Assembly (NCBI RefSeq): GCF_024137025.1
Contig: NZ_JAMYJR010000042.1
Coordinates: 62,001 to 126,000, forward strand
Length of the DNA stretch: 64,000 nucleotides
Direction: 5' to 3'
Source of the DNA: Paractinoplanes aksuensis
Lineage (GTDB): Bacteria; Actinomycetota; Actinomycetes; Mycobacteriales; Micromonosporaceae
Positions within the stretch are counted from its first letter, which is position 1; the number at the start of each line of letters is the position of its first letter. Positions 1 to 8,593 of the stretch are shown here, one piece after another. The position numbers and the translations under genes are program-made. The notes under the pieces are model-generated. The model had not been told where the DNA came from. It saw nothing but the letters and a program-made list of their open reading frames with translations, and made no database searches.

Positions 1-619
1 GACCGTGGGGCCGGGGCCGGGCGGTGTAACTCTCGACCGCGTGACAGAACGCGTCGATGCCGGAGTGGGCGGTGACGCCGGCCGGGCAGGTGTAGGTGAG
101 CTCGGGGTCGACGATGGCGAAGTCGGGCACGATGTGCACGCTGGAGACGCCGACCTTCAGCTCGCGGTCGGGGTCGGTCAGCACCGAGACGGGGGTGAGC
201 TCGGAGCCGGTGCCGGAAGTCGTCGGGACCGCGATGAGAGGAATCGTCGGCCCGGGCACCCTCGACTCGCCGTAGTAGTCGCGCGGGCTCCCGCCGTGGC
301 GCCGGATGACGCCGACGATCTTGGCCAGGTCGATCACCGTGCCACCCCCGACGGCGAGGATCACGTCGGCGTCCACCGCCGCGGCGGCCGCGACGGCCAG
401 GTCGACATCGGTGAGTGGCACGTCGGGAGTCGCGTCGGAGAACACCTCGACCCTTCCCCGTACGGCGGCCACGATCTCGGCCACGGCCGGCTGCCCCAGC
501 AGCACCCGGTCGGTGACGATCAGGACCCGCGAGCCGCTCTCGGCCACCACCCGGGGGATGTTCTGGGCGACACCTTCGCCGACGATCAGCTGGCGTGGTC
601 CGCGGACAGTCTCGAGCAT
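1..619 (-). CDS. Iron-containing alcohol dehydrogenase, 3' part outside window
   Basis: NAD(P)-dependent oxidation of an alcohol or reduction of an aldehyde/ketone in the cytoplasm. About 206 residues are visible, starting at ATG 619. They show the family's GGGTVIDLAK nucleotide-binding turn, the TTSGTGSE segment, and the metal-site region SGIDAFCHAVES with the conserved Asp and His ligands. The C-terminal helical domain lies beyond base 1. The start is 18 bp after the aldehyde dehydrogenase stop, so this is the last visible gene of the ABC importer operon. The family includes maleylacetate reductases, propanediol dehydrogenases and lactaldehyde reductases; the substrate cannot be told from this fragment. 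Confidence 0.9.
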   Translation of the reverse strand, partial: MLETVRGPRQLIVGEGVAQNIPRVVAESGSRVLIVTDRVLLGQPAVAEIVAAVRGRVEVFSDATPDVPLTDVDLAVAAAAAVDADVILAVGGGTVIDLAKIVGVIRRHGGSPRDYYGESRVPGPTIPLIAVPTTSGTGSELTPVSVLTDPDRELKVGVSSVHIVPDFAIVDPELTYTCPAGVTAHSGIDAFCHAVESYTARPRPHG

Positions 620-637
620 GTCAGGGCCTCTCCGGGG

Positions 638-2086
638 TCACGGTAGGTCGATCGCGGCGTACGTGAGGTCGAGGTATTCACCGATGCCCTCGTGCGACCC
701 CTCCTTGCCGAGGCCGGACTGCTTCACGCCGCCGAACGGGGCCGACGGATCGGAGATCAGGCCCCGGTTGATGCCGAGCATTCCCGTGTCCAGGCCCTCG
801 GCGAATCGCAGCGCCCGTTGGAGGTCGCGGGTGAAGACGTACGCGACCAGGCCGTACTCGGTGTCGTTGGCCTGGGCCAGCACCTCGTCGTCGGCGGTGA
901 ACGAGATGATCGGCGCCACCGGCCCGAAGATCTCCGTCCGCAGCATCCGCGCCTCGCCGGGCACGTCGACGAGGACCGTGGGCGGGTAGAAGTGTCCCGG
1001 CCCGGCCGGACGCTCGCCGCCCACCAGGACGCGGGCGCCGCGAGCGACCGCATCGGCCACGAGCTCGTCGATCCGGGCGACCGCGGCCTTGTCGATCAGC
1101 GCTCCGACCTGCACACCGTCGTCGAGGCCATGGCCCATCGCGAGCGCGCCCATCCGCGCGGCGAAGCGGGCCGTGAACTCCTCGCGCACCGGCTCCTCGA
1201 CGTAGATCCGGTTGGCCGCGATGCAGGACTCCCCGATGTTGCGCATCTTGGCCACCATGGCCCCGTCGACCGCCCCGTCCAGGTCGGCGTCGGCGCACAC
1301 GATCAGGGCCGCGTTGCCGCCCAGCTCCATCGAGGCGCGCAACACGTTGTCCGCCGCCTGGCGCAGCAGCACCCGCCCGACCTCGGTCGACCCGGTGAAC
1401 GAGAGCTTGCGGGTGCGGCGGTCGGCCAGCAGGGCCGAGACCACGTCGCCGGACCGCTTGGTGGTCACCACGTTGACGACGCCCGGGGGCACGCCCACCT
1501 CTTCCATGATGCGGGCCAGCAGCAGCATGGTCAGGGGCGTCTGGGCGGCCGGCTTGGTGATCGTCGTGCAACCCGCGGCCAATGCCGGAGCGATCTTGCG
1601 GGCGCCCATGGCCAGCGGGAAGTTCCACGGCGTCACGAAGACGCACGGCCCGACCGGCTTGGGCACGGTGAGGATGCGGTATCCGCCGTGGGGAGCCGTG
1701 TTGTAGCGCCCCTCGACGCGCACCGCCTCCTCGGCGAACCAGCGGAAGAACTCGGCGCCGTACGCCACCTCGGCCCGGGCCTCGGCCAGCGGCTTGCCCA
1801 TCTCGAGGGTGATCAGCCGGGCCACCTCGTCGGCGCGCTCGGTCAGGGCCCGGTACGTCGCGGTCAGCAACTCCGATCGTTTCCGCGGCGGAGTCGCCGC
1901 CCACTGCGCCATCGCCGCGCTCGCCGCGTCCAGCGCGGCGAGCCCGTCGGCCACGCCGGCGTCCGCGACCTCGGCGATGGTCCTGCCGGTGGCCGGGTCC
2001 TCGACGGCGAAGGTGGCTCCGGTCGCGGCGTCGCGCCAGGCGTCGCCGATCCGGAGCCGGCAGTATTCGGGAAGCAGGACGTTCAC
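638..2086 (-). CDS. NAD(P)-dependent aldehyde dehydrogenase (succinate-semialdehyde dehydrogenase-like)
   Basis: A 482-residue cytoplasmic aldehyde dehydrogenase that oxidises an aldehyde to the acid. The family landmarks are in order: the PWNFPLAMGARKIAPALAAG stretch, the cofactor-binding FTGSTEVG, the ELGGNAALIV segment with the general-base Glu, and the nucleophilic Cys in GESCIAANR. The closest subgroup by motif is the GabD-like one. GTG at 2086 was chosen because it begins the N-terminal beta-strand and lies 4 bp after the stop of the upstream ATPase gene; the open frame upstream of it is non-homologous. With the neighbouring alcohol dehydrogenase it could convert an imported alcohol or polyol to a carboxylate. 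The true substrate is unknown. Confidence 0.93.
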   Translation of the reverse strand: MNVLLPEYCRLRIGDAWRDAATGATFAVEDPATGRTIAEVADAGVADGLAALDAASAAMAQWAATPPRKRSELLTATYRALTERADEVARLITLEMGKPLAEARAEVAYGAEFFRWFAEEAVRVEGRYNTAPHGGYRILTVPKPVGPCVFVTPWNFPLAMGARKIAPALAAGCTTITKPAAQTPLTMLLLARIMEEVGVPPGVVNVVTTKRSGDVVSALLADRRTRKLSFTGSTEVGRVLLRQAADNVLRASMELGGNAALIVCADADLDGAVDGAMVAKMRNIGESCIAANRIYVEEPVREEFTARFAARMGALAMGHGLDDGVQVGALIDKAAVARIDELVADAVARGARVLVGGERPAGPGHFYPPTVLVDVPGEARMLRTEIFGPVAPIISFTADDEVLAQANDTEYGLVAYVFTRDLQRALRFAEGLDTGMLGINRGLISDPSAPFGGVKQSGLGKEGSHEGIGEYLDLTYAAIDLP

Positions 2087-2090
2087 GCGA

Positions 2091-3167
2091 TCACCGCCCG
2101 GCCGCGGCGAGCGACAGCCCGGTGCCCGCGTCGAACAGGTGGGCCCGGTCCAGGTCGACCGAGACGACCAGCCGTTCGCCCGGCGTGCCGGTGACGGTCG
2201 GCCGGGCCTTGACCTTGAGGATCTCCGTGCCCACGCGGACGTCGACCACCGTCCGGTCACCGAGCGGTTCGAGCCCGTAGAGCTCGCCCGGCAGGGACGC
2301 GGCCCCCCGCTGCTCGACCGAGAGGTCCTCGGCGCGGACGCCCAGCAGCAGCGAGCGACCGTCCTCGGCCGTGGTCCAGCGCGGCCGCGGCAGCGACCAG
2401 CCCTCCGCGCCGACCAGACGGTCGCCCTCGGCACGGCAGGCGAGCAGGCTGATCGGCGGGCTTCCGACGAAGCTCGCGACCCACTGGTTGGCCGGGCGCT
2501 CGTACACCTCGGTCGGCGTTCCGACCTGTTGCACCCTTCCTTCCTTGAGAATGGCCACCTGGTCGGCCATGGACAGCGCCTCGACCTGGTCGTTGGTCAC
2601 GTAGACGAAGGTCGCGCCGAGGCTGCGGTGGATGCGGGTGAGCTCGGTGCGCATCTCGACCCGGAGCTTGAGGTCGAGGTTGGTCAGCGGCTCGTCCATG
2701 AGGAACGCGCGCGGACTGCGGACCAGCGCCCGGGCCAGGGCCACCCGCTGCATCTCGCCGCCCGACAACTGCGCGGGACGGCGCTGCAGCAGCCGGTCGA
2801 TGTGCAGCAGGCTCGAGACCCGTTCGACGGCCGCGGCGATCTCGCCCGGCGAGCAGCGGCGGGCCCGCAGCGGTGAGGCGATGTTCTCGTACGCCGTGCG
2901 GCGCGGGTAGAGGGCGTAGCTCTGGAAGACCATGGCCAGATCGCGCGCGGCCGGGGTGTCGCCGGTCGCGTCCCGGCCGTCCAGATGCACCGACCCGGCG
3001 TCCAGCTTCTCGAGGCCGGCGATCGCGCGCAGGGTGGTCGTCTTGCCGGCCCCGGACGGCCCGAGCACGACGAAGAACGAGCCGTCGGGCACGTCGAGGG
3101 TCACCCCGTCCAGGGCCTGGACCTTGCCGAAGGACTTGCTCAGCCCGTGTGCTGTCACGGTTCCCAT
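2091..3167 (-). CDS. ABC importer ATPase, second subunit, with altered H-loop (MalK/UgpC type)
   Basis: A 358-residue nucleotide-binding subunit of the CUT1-type importer. It has Walker A GPSGAGKT (residues 36-43), the signature LSGGE, Walker B RAFLMDEP with the D-loop, and a C-terminal TOBE-like regulatory region. The H-loop, normally YVTHDQ, reads YVTNDQ here with Asn at residue 192 (codon AAC, bases 2594-2592), while the paralogue just upstream keeps His. The start ATG 3167 shares one base with the upstream stop (TGATG). Two unlike ATPases in one operon suggest a heterodimer, as in the glycerol importer GlpS/GlpT. The Asn suggests this subunit may contribute a weakened ATPase site. Confidence 0.93.
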   Translation of the reverse strand: MGTVTAHGLSKSFGKVQALDGVTLDVPDGSFFVVLGPSGAGKTTTLRAIAGLEKLDAGSVHLDGRDATGDTPAARDLAMVFQSYALYPRRTAYENIASPLRARRCSPGEIAAAVERVSSLLHIDRLLQRRPAQLSGGEMQRVALARALVRSPRAFLMDEPLTNLDLKLRVEMRTELTRIHRSLGATFVYVTNDQVEALSMADQVAILKEGRVQQVGTPTEVYERPANQWVASFVGSPPISLLACRAEGDRLVGAEGWSLPRPRWTTAEDGRSLLLGVRAEDLSVEQRGAASLPGELYGLEPLGDRTVVDVRVGTEILKVKARPTVTGTPGERLVVSVDLDRAHLFDAGTGLSLAAAGR

Positions 3168-4234
3168 CAGGCCACCAGCTCTTCCGTACGCACGTCGTAG
3201 ACGGCCGGGGCCCGGCCGGTGTGCCGCAGCCCGACCCTGGCGTCGGTGTCGAACCGGACGGTCGCGGGCATCCGCACCCGGACGTCGCGCGCACCGCCGT
3301 GGTCGACCACGTAGATGATTTCGTCGCCCAGCCACTCGGCCGAGACGACGCGGGCCGGGACGGAGCTGTCCGCCCCCGGTTCCGCCACCTCCAGCGCCTC
3401 CGGCCGGACGCCCGCGACCAGGCGCCGGTCGCGGGGCAGGCCCGGTGGCGGCGCGAGGGCCAGTCCGCCCTGGCCGCGCAGCTTCCCGTCGGCCACCTCG
3501 ACCTCGATCAGGTTCATCGGCGGGGAGCCGATGAACGCGGCGCAGAACAGGCTGGCCGGGCGGTCGTAGACCTCCAGCGGGGTGCCGACCTGCTCGACGC
3601 GCCCTTTGTTGAGGATGGCGATCCGGTGCCCGAGTGACATGGCCTCGACCTGGTCGTGGGTGACGTACACCATCGTCGTTCCCAGCTCGCCCTGCAGGTG
3701 TTTGATCTCGGTACGCATGTCCGCCCGCAGTTCCGCGTCCAGATTGGTGAGGGGTTCGTCCATGAGGAAGGCGCGCGGCCGTCGCACCAGGGCGCGGGCG
3801 AGGGCGACGCGCTGCTGCTCCCCGCCGGACAGCTGGCGCGGCCGCCGGTTCAGCAGCGGGGCCAGCCGCATCAGCCGGGCCGCCTCGTCGACCCGTTCCT
3901 GCACCTCCCGCTTGGGCAGTCCCTCGGCCCGGAGCGGAAAGGCCAGGTTGTCGCGGGTCCGCAGGTGCGGGTAGAGCGCGTAGAACTGGAACACCATGGC
4001 GATGTCGCGCTCGGCCGGCGGCAGATCGTTGACCAGCGTCTCGCCGATGCGGATGTCGCCCGTCGTCTGCCGCTCCAGGCCGGCGACGGCCCGCAGCGTG
4101 GTCGTCTTGCCGCACCCCGAGGGCCCGAGCATCACGAACAGCTCGCCGTCGGCGATGGACAGGTCGACGTGTTCGACCGCGACCGTGCCGTCCGGGTAGC
4201 GCTTGTGCAGCGCGGTGACCTCGATGCCGGCCAT
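3167..4234 (-). CDS. ABC importer ATPase, first subunit (MalK/UgpC type)
   Basis: A 355-residue ATPase that powers carbohydrate or polyol import. Walker A is GPSGCGKT (residues 37-44); the Q-loop, the signature LSGGEQQRVALARAL, Walker B RAFLMDEP and the normal H-loop YVTHDQ are all present, followed by a TOBE-type C-terminal domain. It starts at ATG 4234, overlapping the permease stop by one base, so translation is probably coupled. It is clearly paralogous to the next gene downstream, which suggests tandem duplication followed by divergence. Confidence 0.94.
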   Translation of the reverse strand: MAGIEVTALHKRYPDGTVAVEHVDLSIADGELFVMLGPSGCGKTTTLRAVAGLERQTTGDIRIGETLVNDLPPAERDIAMVFQFYALYPHLRTRDNLAFPLRAEGLPKREVQERVDEAARLMRLAPLLNRRPRQLSGGEQQRVALARALVRRPRAFLMDEPLTNLDAELRADMRTEIKHLQGELGTTMVYVTHDQVEAMSLGHRIAILNKGRVEQVGTPLEVYDRPASLFCAAFIGSPPMNLIEVEVADGKLRGQGGLALAPPPGLPRDRRLVAGVRPEALEVAEPGADSSVPARVVSAEWLGDEIIYVVDHGGARDVRVRMPATVRFDTDARVGLRHTGRAPAVYDVRTEELVA

Positions 4235-5085
4235 CAGCGTCGCACCGCCCCGAGGGTCACACCGGCGACGAGGTGCTTGCGCACCAGGTAGGCGAAGACG
4301 AGCACCGGCAGTGCGAACACCACCGACGAGGCCGCCACGAGTCCCCAGTCCACAGTGGTGCCACCGATGAGGCCGGCGATGGCCGGTGGGGCCGTCCGCA
4401 CGTCGTCGCTGGAGGTGAGGAAGATGGCGAACACGAACTCGTTCCACGAGAAGATGAGGGCGAACACCGCGGTGGCGGCGATGCCGGGCACGAGCAGGGG
4501 CAGAGTGAACTTCCGGAACGCCTGCAAGCGGGTGTAGCCGTCGAGCATGGCGGCGTCCTCGTACTCCGCGGGCACCTCGTCGACGAAGCCCTTCATCATC
4601 CAGATCGTGAACGGGACGTTGAACGCGGTGTAGATGAGGATCAGGCCGAGCGCGCTGTCGATGAGCCCGACCTGGCGGTACATCAGGAAGATCGGGATCA
4701 CGACGACCACGGGCGGCATGAAGCGGGTGGACAGGATGAAGAACAGCTGGTCCTTCTTGGCCTTCAGGGCGAAGCGCGAGTAGGCCCACGCCGCCGGGAC
4801 GCCGAGCACGGTGGCCAGCACGGTGGAGACCCCGGCGACGATGACGGAGTTGAGGAACGAGGTGGACAGCGTCGAGCGGCCGCCGCCGGACGAGACGAAC
4901 ACGTCCCTGTAGTGGTCGAGGGTGATCTTGAAGTCGAGGAACTTGGCCGGTACGGCGTAGACGTCCCGGTTCTCCTTGAGCGACGTCTCGATCATCCACA
5001 GCACCGGGAAGAGCATCACGACGGCCAGCACGGTCAGCAGCACGATCTCCAGCGCCGAGCGGCCCCGGCGGGCGGACACGGCCAT
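4234..5085 (-). CDS. ABC sugar/polyol importer permease (MalG type)
   Basis: A 283-residue inner-membrane permease with six predicted hydrophobic segments, the first at about residues 12-32. The conserved EAA loop that contacts the ATPase is visible as EYEDAAMLDGYTRLQAFRKF in the last third. It forms the channel together with the MalF-type permease encoded just upstream. ATG 5085 overlaps the stop of that gene (TGATG). The length and topology are normal for MalG-type subunits of CUT1 transporters. Confidence 0.93.
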   Translation of the reverse strand: MAVSARRGRSALEIVLLTVLAVVMLFPVLWMIETSLKENRDVYAVPAKFLDFKITLDHYRDVFVSSGGGRSTLSTSFLNSVIVAGVSTVLATVLGVPAAWAYSRFALKAKKDQLFFILSTRFMPPVVVVIPIFLMYRQVGLIDSALGLILIYTAFNVPFTIWMMKGFVDEVPAEYEDAAMLDGYTRLQAFRKFTLPLLVPGIAATAVFALIFSWNEFVFAIFLTSSDDVRTAPPAIAGLIGGTTVDWGLVAASSVVFALPVLVFAYLVRKHLVAGVTLGAVRR

Positions 5086-6035
5086 CAGTCCTCCTTGAGC
5101 TTGTTCAGGTACCGCAGGTAGAGCTGCGTGAGGACGATGACGACGAGGACCATGAGAATTCCGTACGCCGAGGCCGTCCCGGTGTTGAAGCCGAGGAACG
5201 CGACCTTGTAGACGTGGAACGACAACGTCTCGGTCGAGACCCCGGGACCACCGCTGGTGAGGATGTAGACGAGGTCGAACAGCCGGAACGCCTCGATGGC
5301 CCGGAACAGCACAGCGATGAGCAGCAGCGGCCACACCAGCGGCAGGGTGATGGTGCGGAACCGGAACCACTCGGACGCCCGGTCGATCGAGGCGGCCTCG
5401 TACAGGTACCTGGGCACCGCGGTCAGCCCGGCCAGGGCGATGAGCATGATGAACGGCGTCCACTGCCAGGTGTCGACCACGATCAGAGAGATCAACGCCG
5501 TCCGCTGCCGGGTCAGCCACTCCACCGGCTCCAGGCCGAGCGAGCCGAGCAGGCTGTTGACCACGCCGAACTGCGCGTCGAGCATGAAGCGCCAGAACAG
5601 CCCGACCACGACCGGCGACAGCATCATCGGCACCAGGAACAGGGTGGTCAGCAGCCCTCGCCCCCGCGTGCGCCGGGAGATCAGGTAGGCGATGGTGAAA
5701 CCGAGCACGGTCTGCAGGCCGACCGCGCCGACCACGTAGATCAGCGTCGTCAGGGCCCGCTGGTGGACCTGGGCCGAGGTCAGGATGGCGGTGTAGTTCC
5801 CGAACCAGACGAACGCGGCCGGCCCGCCGCGGGTGGCCGAGTAGTCGGTGAAGGACAGGTACAGCGCCCACAGCAGCGGGAACACCGACATGGCCAGCAA
5901 CAACAGCAGCGCGGGGGCGATGAAGAGGACCGCGAGCCGGCGGTCGGTCAACCGGGGGGACCGGCCCCGGGCAGGCGGCATCGGCGTTGCCACCTGCCCG
6001 GGACGGTCGGTCTTCAGGGCGACGGGGTCACTCAC
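5085..6035 (-). CDS. ABC sugar/polyol importer permease (MalF type)
   Basis: A 316-residue permease with a short basic N-terminus and about six membrane helices, the first around residues 35-57. The EAA loop appears as YLYEAASIDRASEWFRFRTI. The GTG start at 6035 overlaps the binding-protein stop by four bases (GTGA) and keeps the reading frame; ATG 5981 inside the gene is an alternative giving a protein 18 residues shorter. It pairs with the MalG-type subunit downstream. Confidence 0.92.
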   Translation of the reverse strand: MSDPVALKTDRPGQVATPMPPARGRSPRLTDRRLAVLFIAPALLLLLAMSVFPLLWALYLSFTDYSATRGGPAAFVWFGNYTAILTSAQVHQRALTTLIYVVGAVGLQTVLGFTIAYLISRRTRGRGLLTTLFLVPMMLSPVVVGLFWRFMLDAQFGVVNSLLGSLGLEPVEWLTRQRTALISLIVVDTWQWTPFIMLIALAGLTAVPRYLYEAASIDRASEWFRFRTITLPLVWPLLLIAVLFRAIEAFRLFDLVYILTSGGPGVSTETLSFHVYKVAFLGFNTGTASAYGILMVLVVIVLTQLYLRYLNKLKED

Positions 6036-7450
6036 AGCCCGCCGCCGCCCTTGCGGCCGCTGGAGTCGAGCACGGCCTGCTGTTCCTTGGCGATGTCGTC
6101 GAGGGCCTGCTTCGGCTCCTTGGCCCCGTTGAGCGCCGCGTTGACGTTGGTGTTCTCGATATCGACGAGGCGCGCGTACTCCGGCACGTTCCACATGTCG
6201 CGCATCCGGGGCACCGAATCGGCGTACACCTTGTTGAACGGCCCGGCATTGAGGAACTCGGGCGACTGGATGGCGTCCGTCCGCGAGGGCACGCCGCCGG
6301 CCGCGGCCCACTTCTTCTGGATGTCGGCCTGCTCGAACCACTTCATGAAGTTCAGGGCCTCGGCCTGGTTCGCCGCGGGGGAGTACGCCGACACGTGCAT
6401 CCCCATGCCGCCGAGCGGAACCAGATCCGTCTTCTGCTTGGGCAGGGTGGCGAAACCGAGCTTGTCGAGGATCTGCTCCCGCGATTTGCCGAGCGTCGAC
6501 TGTTCCGGGTCGAGCAGGCCGCCGCTGGCGGCGATCCAGTTGAACGCGATGCAGGCCTTGCCCTGGGCCACCGCCGCGTTCACCTCGTCGATGAACCAGT
6601 TGCCGGAACCCTTCGCGGTCAACGGCTTCATCTTCTTGACCAGGACGTCCATCGCCTCCTGGCCGGCCGGGTCGTTGAGGACGCCCTCGATTTTCTTCGC
6701 CTTGGCGTCCCACAGGTTGCCGCCGTAGACGCCGTTGACCGTGTTGTAGGTGACGGCGGCGGCGTCGGAGCCGTTGGCCTGGTGGAAGGCGAGCCCGCTG
6801 ACGCCCGGGTTCTCGGTCTGGCACTTCTCGGCGGCCGAGATCATCTCGTCCCAGGTCTGCGGCGGCTGGTCGCCGATCAGGTCCTTGCGGTAGATCATCG
6901 TCCAGGTGTCGCCGAGCAGCGGCAGCCCGTACAGGCTGGCGTTCTCGTCGCGCCGGCCGGTCTCGGCCTGAGGGAACTGACCATAGGCGGCCAGCAGGTA
7001 CGGGTCGTAGGCCTCGACCTCGATGTTGTTCTTGACGAAGTCGGTGAGGTCGAGGATGTTGCCGTTCGTCACGGCCTCGCCGATGTGCTGCGAGTCCAGG
7101 ATCGCGATGTCGAAGTCGGTCTTGCGGGCGGCGAACTGGGTGAACATCGCGTCGTGCCAGTTCGCGTTCGGCACGGTGTTGACCTTGATGGTCGCGTTCG
7201 GCCGGACCTTCTTGTACTCCTCGTTGGCGAAGGTCTCCAGCGCTTTCGCGGGTGGCCACTCGAACCAGACGAAGCTCAGGGTCAGCGGGTCCGCGCTGAG
7301 CTCGGGGATGGTGGCCGGCGCTTTGGGCGCGCCGGTCCGGGCGCCGTCGCCGCCGTCGTCGCCGCACGCCGCCATGGTCGTGGCCACCAGCAGCAGGGCC
7401 GCCGTCGCCAGCCGTATCTTCCGACCGGTGGTTCGCTTGGGATGCCGCAT
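6032..7450 (-). CDS. ABC importer substrate-binding lipoprotein (extracellular solute-binding family 1)
   Basis: A 472-residue membrane-anchored lipoprotein that captures the solute outside the cell. From ATG 7450 the N-terminus is basic (MRHPKRTTGRK), then hydrophobic, then has a lipobox ending MAAC, the Cys that would be lipidated. The remainder resembles family 1 sugar-binding proteins. An in-frame start at 7513 would put about 20 extra residues before the signal peptide and is less likely. It is the first gene of the operon and is divergent from the GntR regulator. The ligand is unknown; linkage to aldehyde and alcohol dehydrogenases favours a small polyol or alcohol over an oligosaccharide, which is inference. 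Confidence 0.9.
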   Translation of the reverse strand: MRHPKRTTGRKIRLATAALLLVATTMAACGDDGGDGARTGAPKAPATIPELSADPLTLSFVWFEWPPAKALETFANEEYKKVRPNATIKVNTVPNANWHDAMFTQFAARKTDFDIAILDSQHIGEAVTNGNILDLTDFVKNNIEVEAYDPYLLAAYGQFPQAETGRRDENASLYGLPLLGDTWTMIYRKDLIGDQPPQTWDEMISAAEKCQTENPGVSGLAFHQANGSDAAAVTYNTVNGVYGGNLWDAKAKKIEGVLNDPAGQEAMDVLVKKMKPLTAKGSGNWFIDEVNAAVAQGKACIAFNWIAASGGLLDPEQSTLGKSREQILDKLGFATLPKQKTDLVPLGGMGMHVSAYSPAANQAEALNFMKWFEQADIQKKWAAAGGVPSRTDAIQSPEFLNAGPFNKVYADSVPRMRDMWNVPEYARLVDIENTNVNAALNGAKEPKQALDDIAKEQQAVLDSSGRKGGGGL

Positions 7451-7760
7451 CTTGTTGCCTGCTTTCTGGACGGATACTTCGAGAGCCTCGCTATGTGCTC
7501 GCCCAGCAGTCACTGGGTTGTACAGGCGTGAGCCGGCGCTACGCGTAGGCCGTGATGTTCGAGGTCCGCACGCCGTGGAGAAGGATGTCGAGCATGCTTC
7601 GGGGAGCTTCAGTGATCGAGATAGAGCGTCGGCGGTGAGTTCCGCGGTGGCGGGGATCTGCCGCGTTTCCTATACGATCCGGGTGAGGGCGCCAGCATGA
7701 CGCAGCGTTGTGACTGATGTCAACAGGTCGTGAGAACGCGAGAAAGGACCGCACGTCACG
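7451..7760. promoter_or_regulatory. Divergent promoter region between the importer operon and the GntR gene
   Basis: This 310-bp stretch has no convincing gene. It must hold the promoters for the importer operon (minus strand) and the GntR gene (plus strand). An imperfect dyad at 7707-7724 with core GAC-TGAT-GTC is a weak candidate operator. A ribosome binding site AAAGGA precedes the GntR ATG. Confidence 0.45.
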
Positions 7761-8504
7761 ATGGACGACGAAGCGATGATCGCGAGGGGCGGCCGGGCCA
7801 CGACGAGCGGAATGCCGCCGCCCCGGCCCGGTGGCCGGCTCGCCGACGACGTGTACGACACGCTGCTCGGACAGCTGATGTCGTTGCGGATCGAGCCCGG
7901 CTCCCGTGTCACGATCGACGTCCTGGCCCGTGAGCTGGGAGTTTCCCAGACGCCGATCCGGGACGCGTTGAACCGGATGGAGGCCGAGGGTCTGGTGGTC
8001 CGGGTGCCGCACGCCGGCTACCGCATTCCCCCGCAGATCACCCGGCAACGATTCGAGGACATGCTCGAGGTCCGCCTGCTCCTCGAGCCGGCGGCGGCCC
8101 GCCGATCGGCTGAACGGGCCTCGTTGGAGCAGGTCAGCGGCCTGCGCCGGATGCTGGTAGAGATGGCCGAGCTGGAGGGGGGCGCCGGGCTCATGGCCTA
8201 CGGCGCCTTCGGGCTGCGCGATGCCGCATTCCACGATCTGGTCGCGCTGAGCGCGGAGAACCAGGTCATCCGGGAGACGCTCGCCCGCCTGCACAGCCAC
8301 GTGCACCTGTTCCGGTTGCACCGTGACACCCAGGTCACCCACCTGGCCATGGCCGAGCACGAGGACGTGGTGGCCGCGATCGCCGCGCGCGACCCGGACG
8401 CCGCCGCCTACGCGATGCGCCGGCACATCCTGCGCTCGGGCCAGCGTTTCGGGCGGTTGTTCGACGAGATCGAGCGGGCCGGTGAGGTGCCGGTGGAGGC
8501 TTGA
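7761..8504 (+). CDS. GntR-family transcriptional regulator (FadR/FCD subfamily)
   Basis: A 247-residue repressor-type regulator. The N-terminal winged helix-turn-helix covers about residues 28-95 (VYDTLLGQLMSLRIEPGSR, then the recognition segment LGVSQTPIRDALNRMEAEGL). The C-terminal FCD ligand domain is all-helical, with the metal-binding type His pattern in AAFHDLV and further His residues in the last third. It is divergent from the importer operon, the usual arrangement for a local regulator that responds to the imported substrate or a breakdown product. The start ATG has AAAGGA upstream. Confidence 0.92.
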   Translation: MDDEAMIARGGRATTSGMPPPRPGGRLADDVYDTLLGQLMSLRIEPGSRVTIDVLARELGVSQTPIRDALNRMEAEGLVVRVPHAGYRIPPQITRQRFEDMLEVRLLLEPAAARRSAERASLEQVSGLRRMLVEMAELEGGAGLMAYGAFGLRDAAFHDLVALSAENQVIRETLARLHSHVHLFRLHRDTQVTHLAMAEHEDVVAAIAARDPDAAAYAMRRHILRSGQRFGRLFDEIERAGEVPVEA

Positions 8505-8536
8505 CGGGCGGGTCGGGCCGAGCGATGCTGAGCCCC

Positions 8537-8558
8537 ATCAGATCGGATCGGATCTGAT
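8537..8558. promoter_or_regulatory. Perfect inverted repeat, candidate GntR operator
   Basis: The arms ATCAGATC (8537-8544) and GATCTGAT (8551-8558) are exact reverse complements around GGATCG. The site sits 33 bp after the GntR stop and 36 bp before the DJ-1 family start. There is no good T-run after it, so an operator is more likely than a terminator. Confidence 0.55.
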
Positions 8559-8593
8559 TTGACACAGCCGCCATCGGATGCGAGGAGAAGCAG

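Noticed and set aside
692-2194. A 500-codon plus-strand open frame opposite the aldehyde dehydrogenase
   Set aside because: The minus strand has a complete aldehyde dehydrogenase; the plus-strand product is low-complexity.
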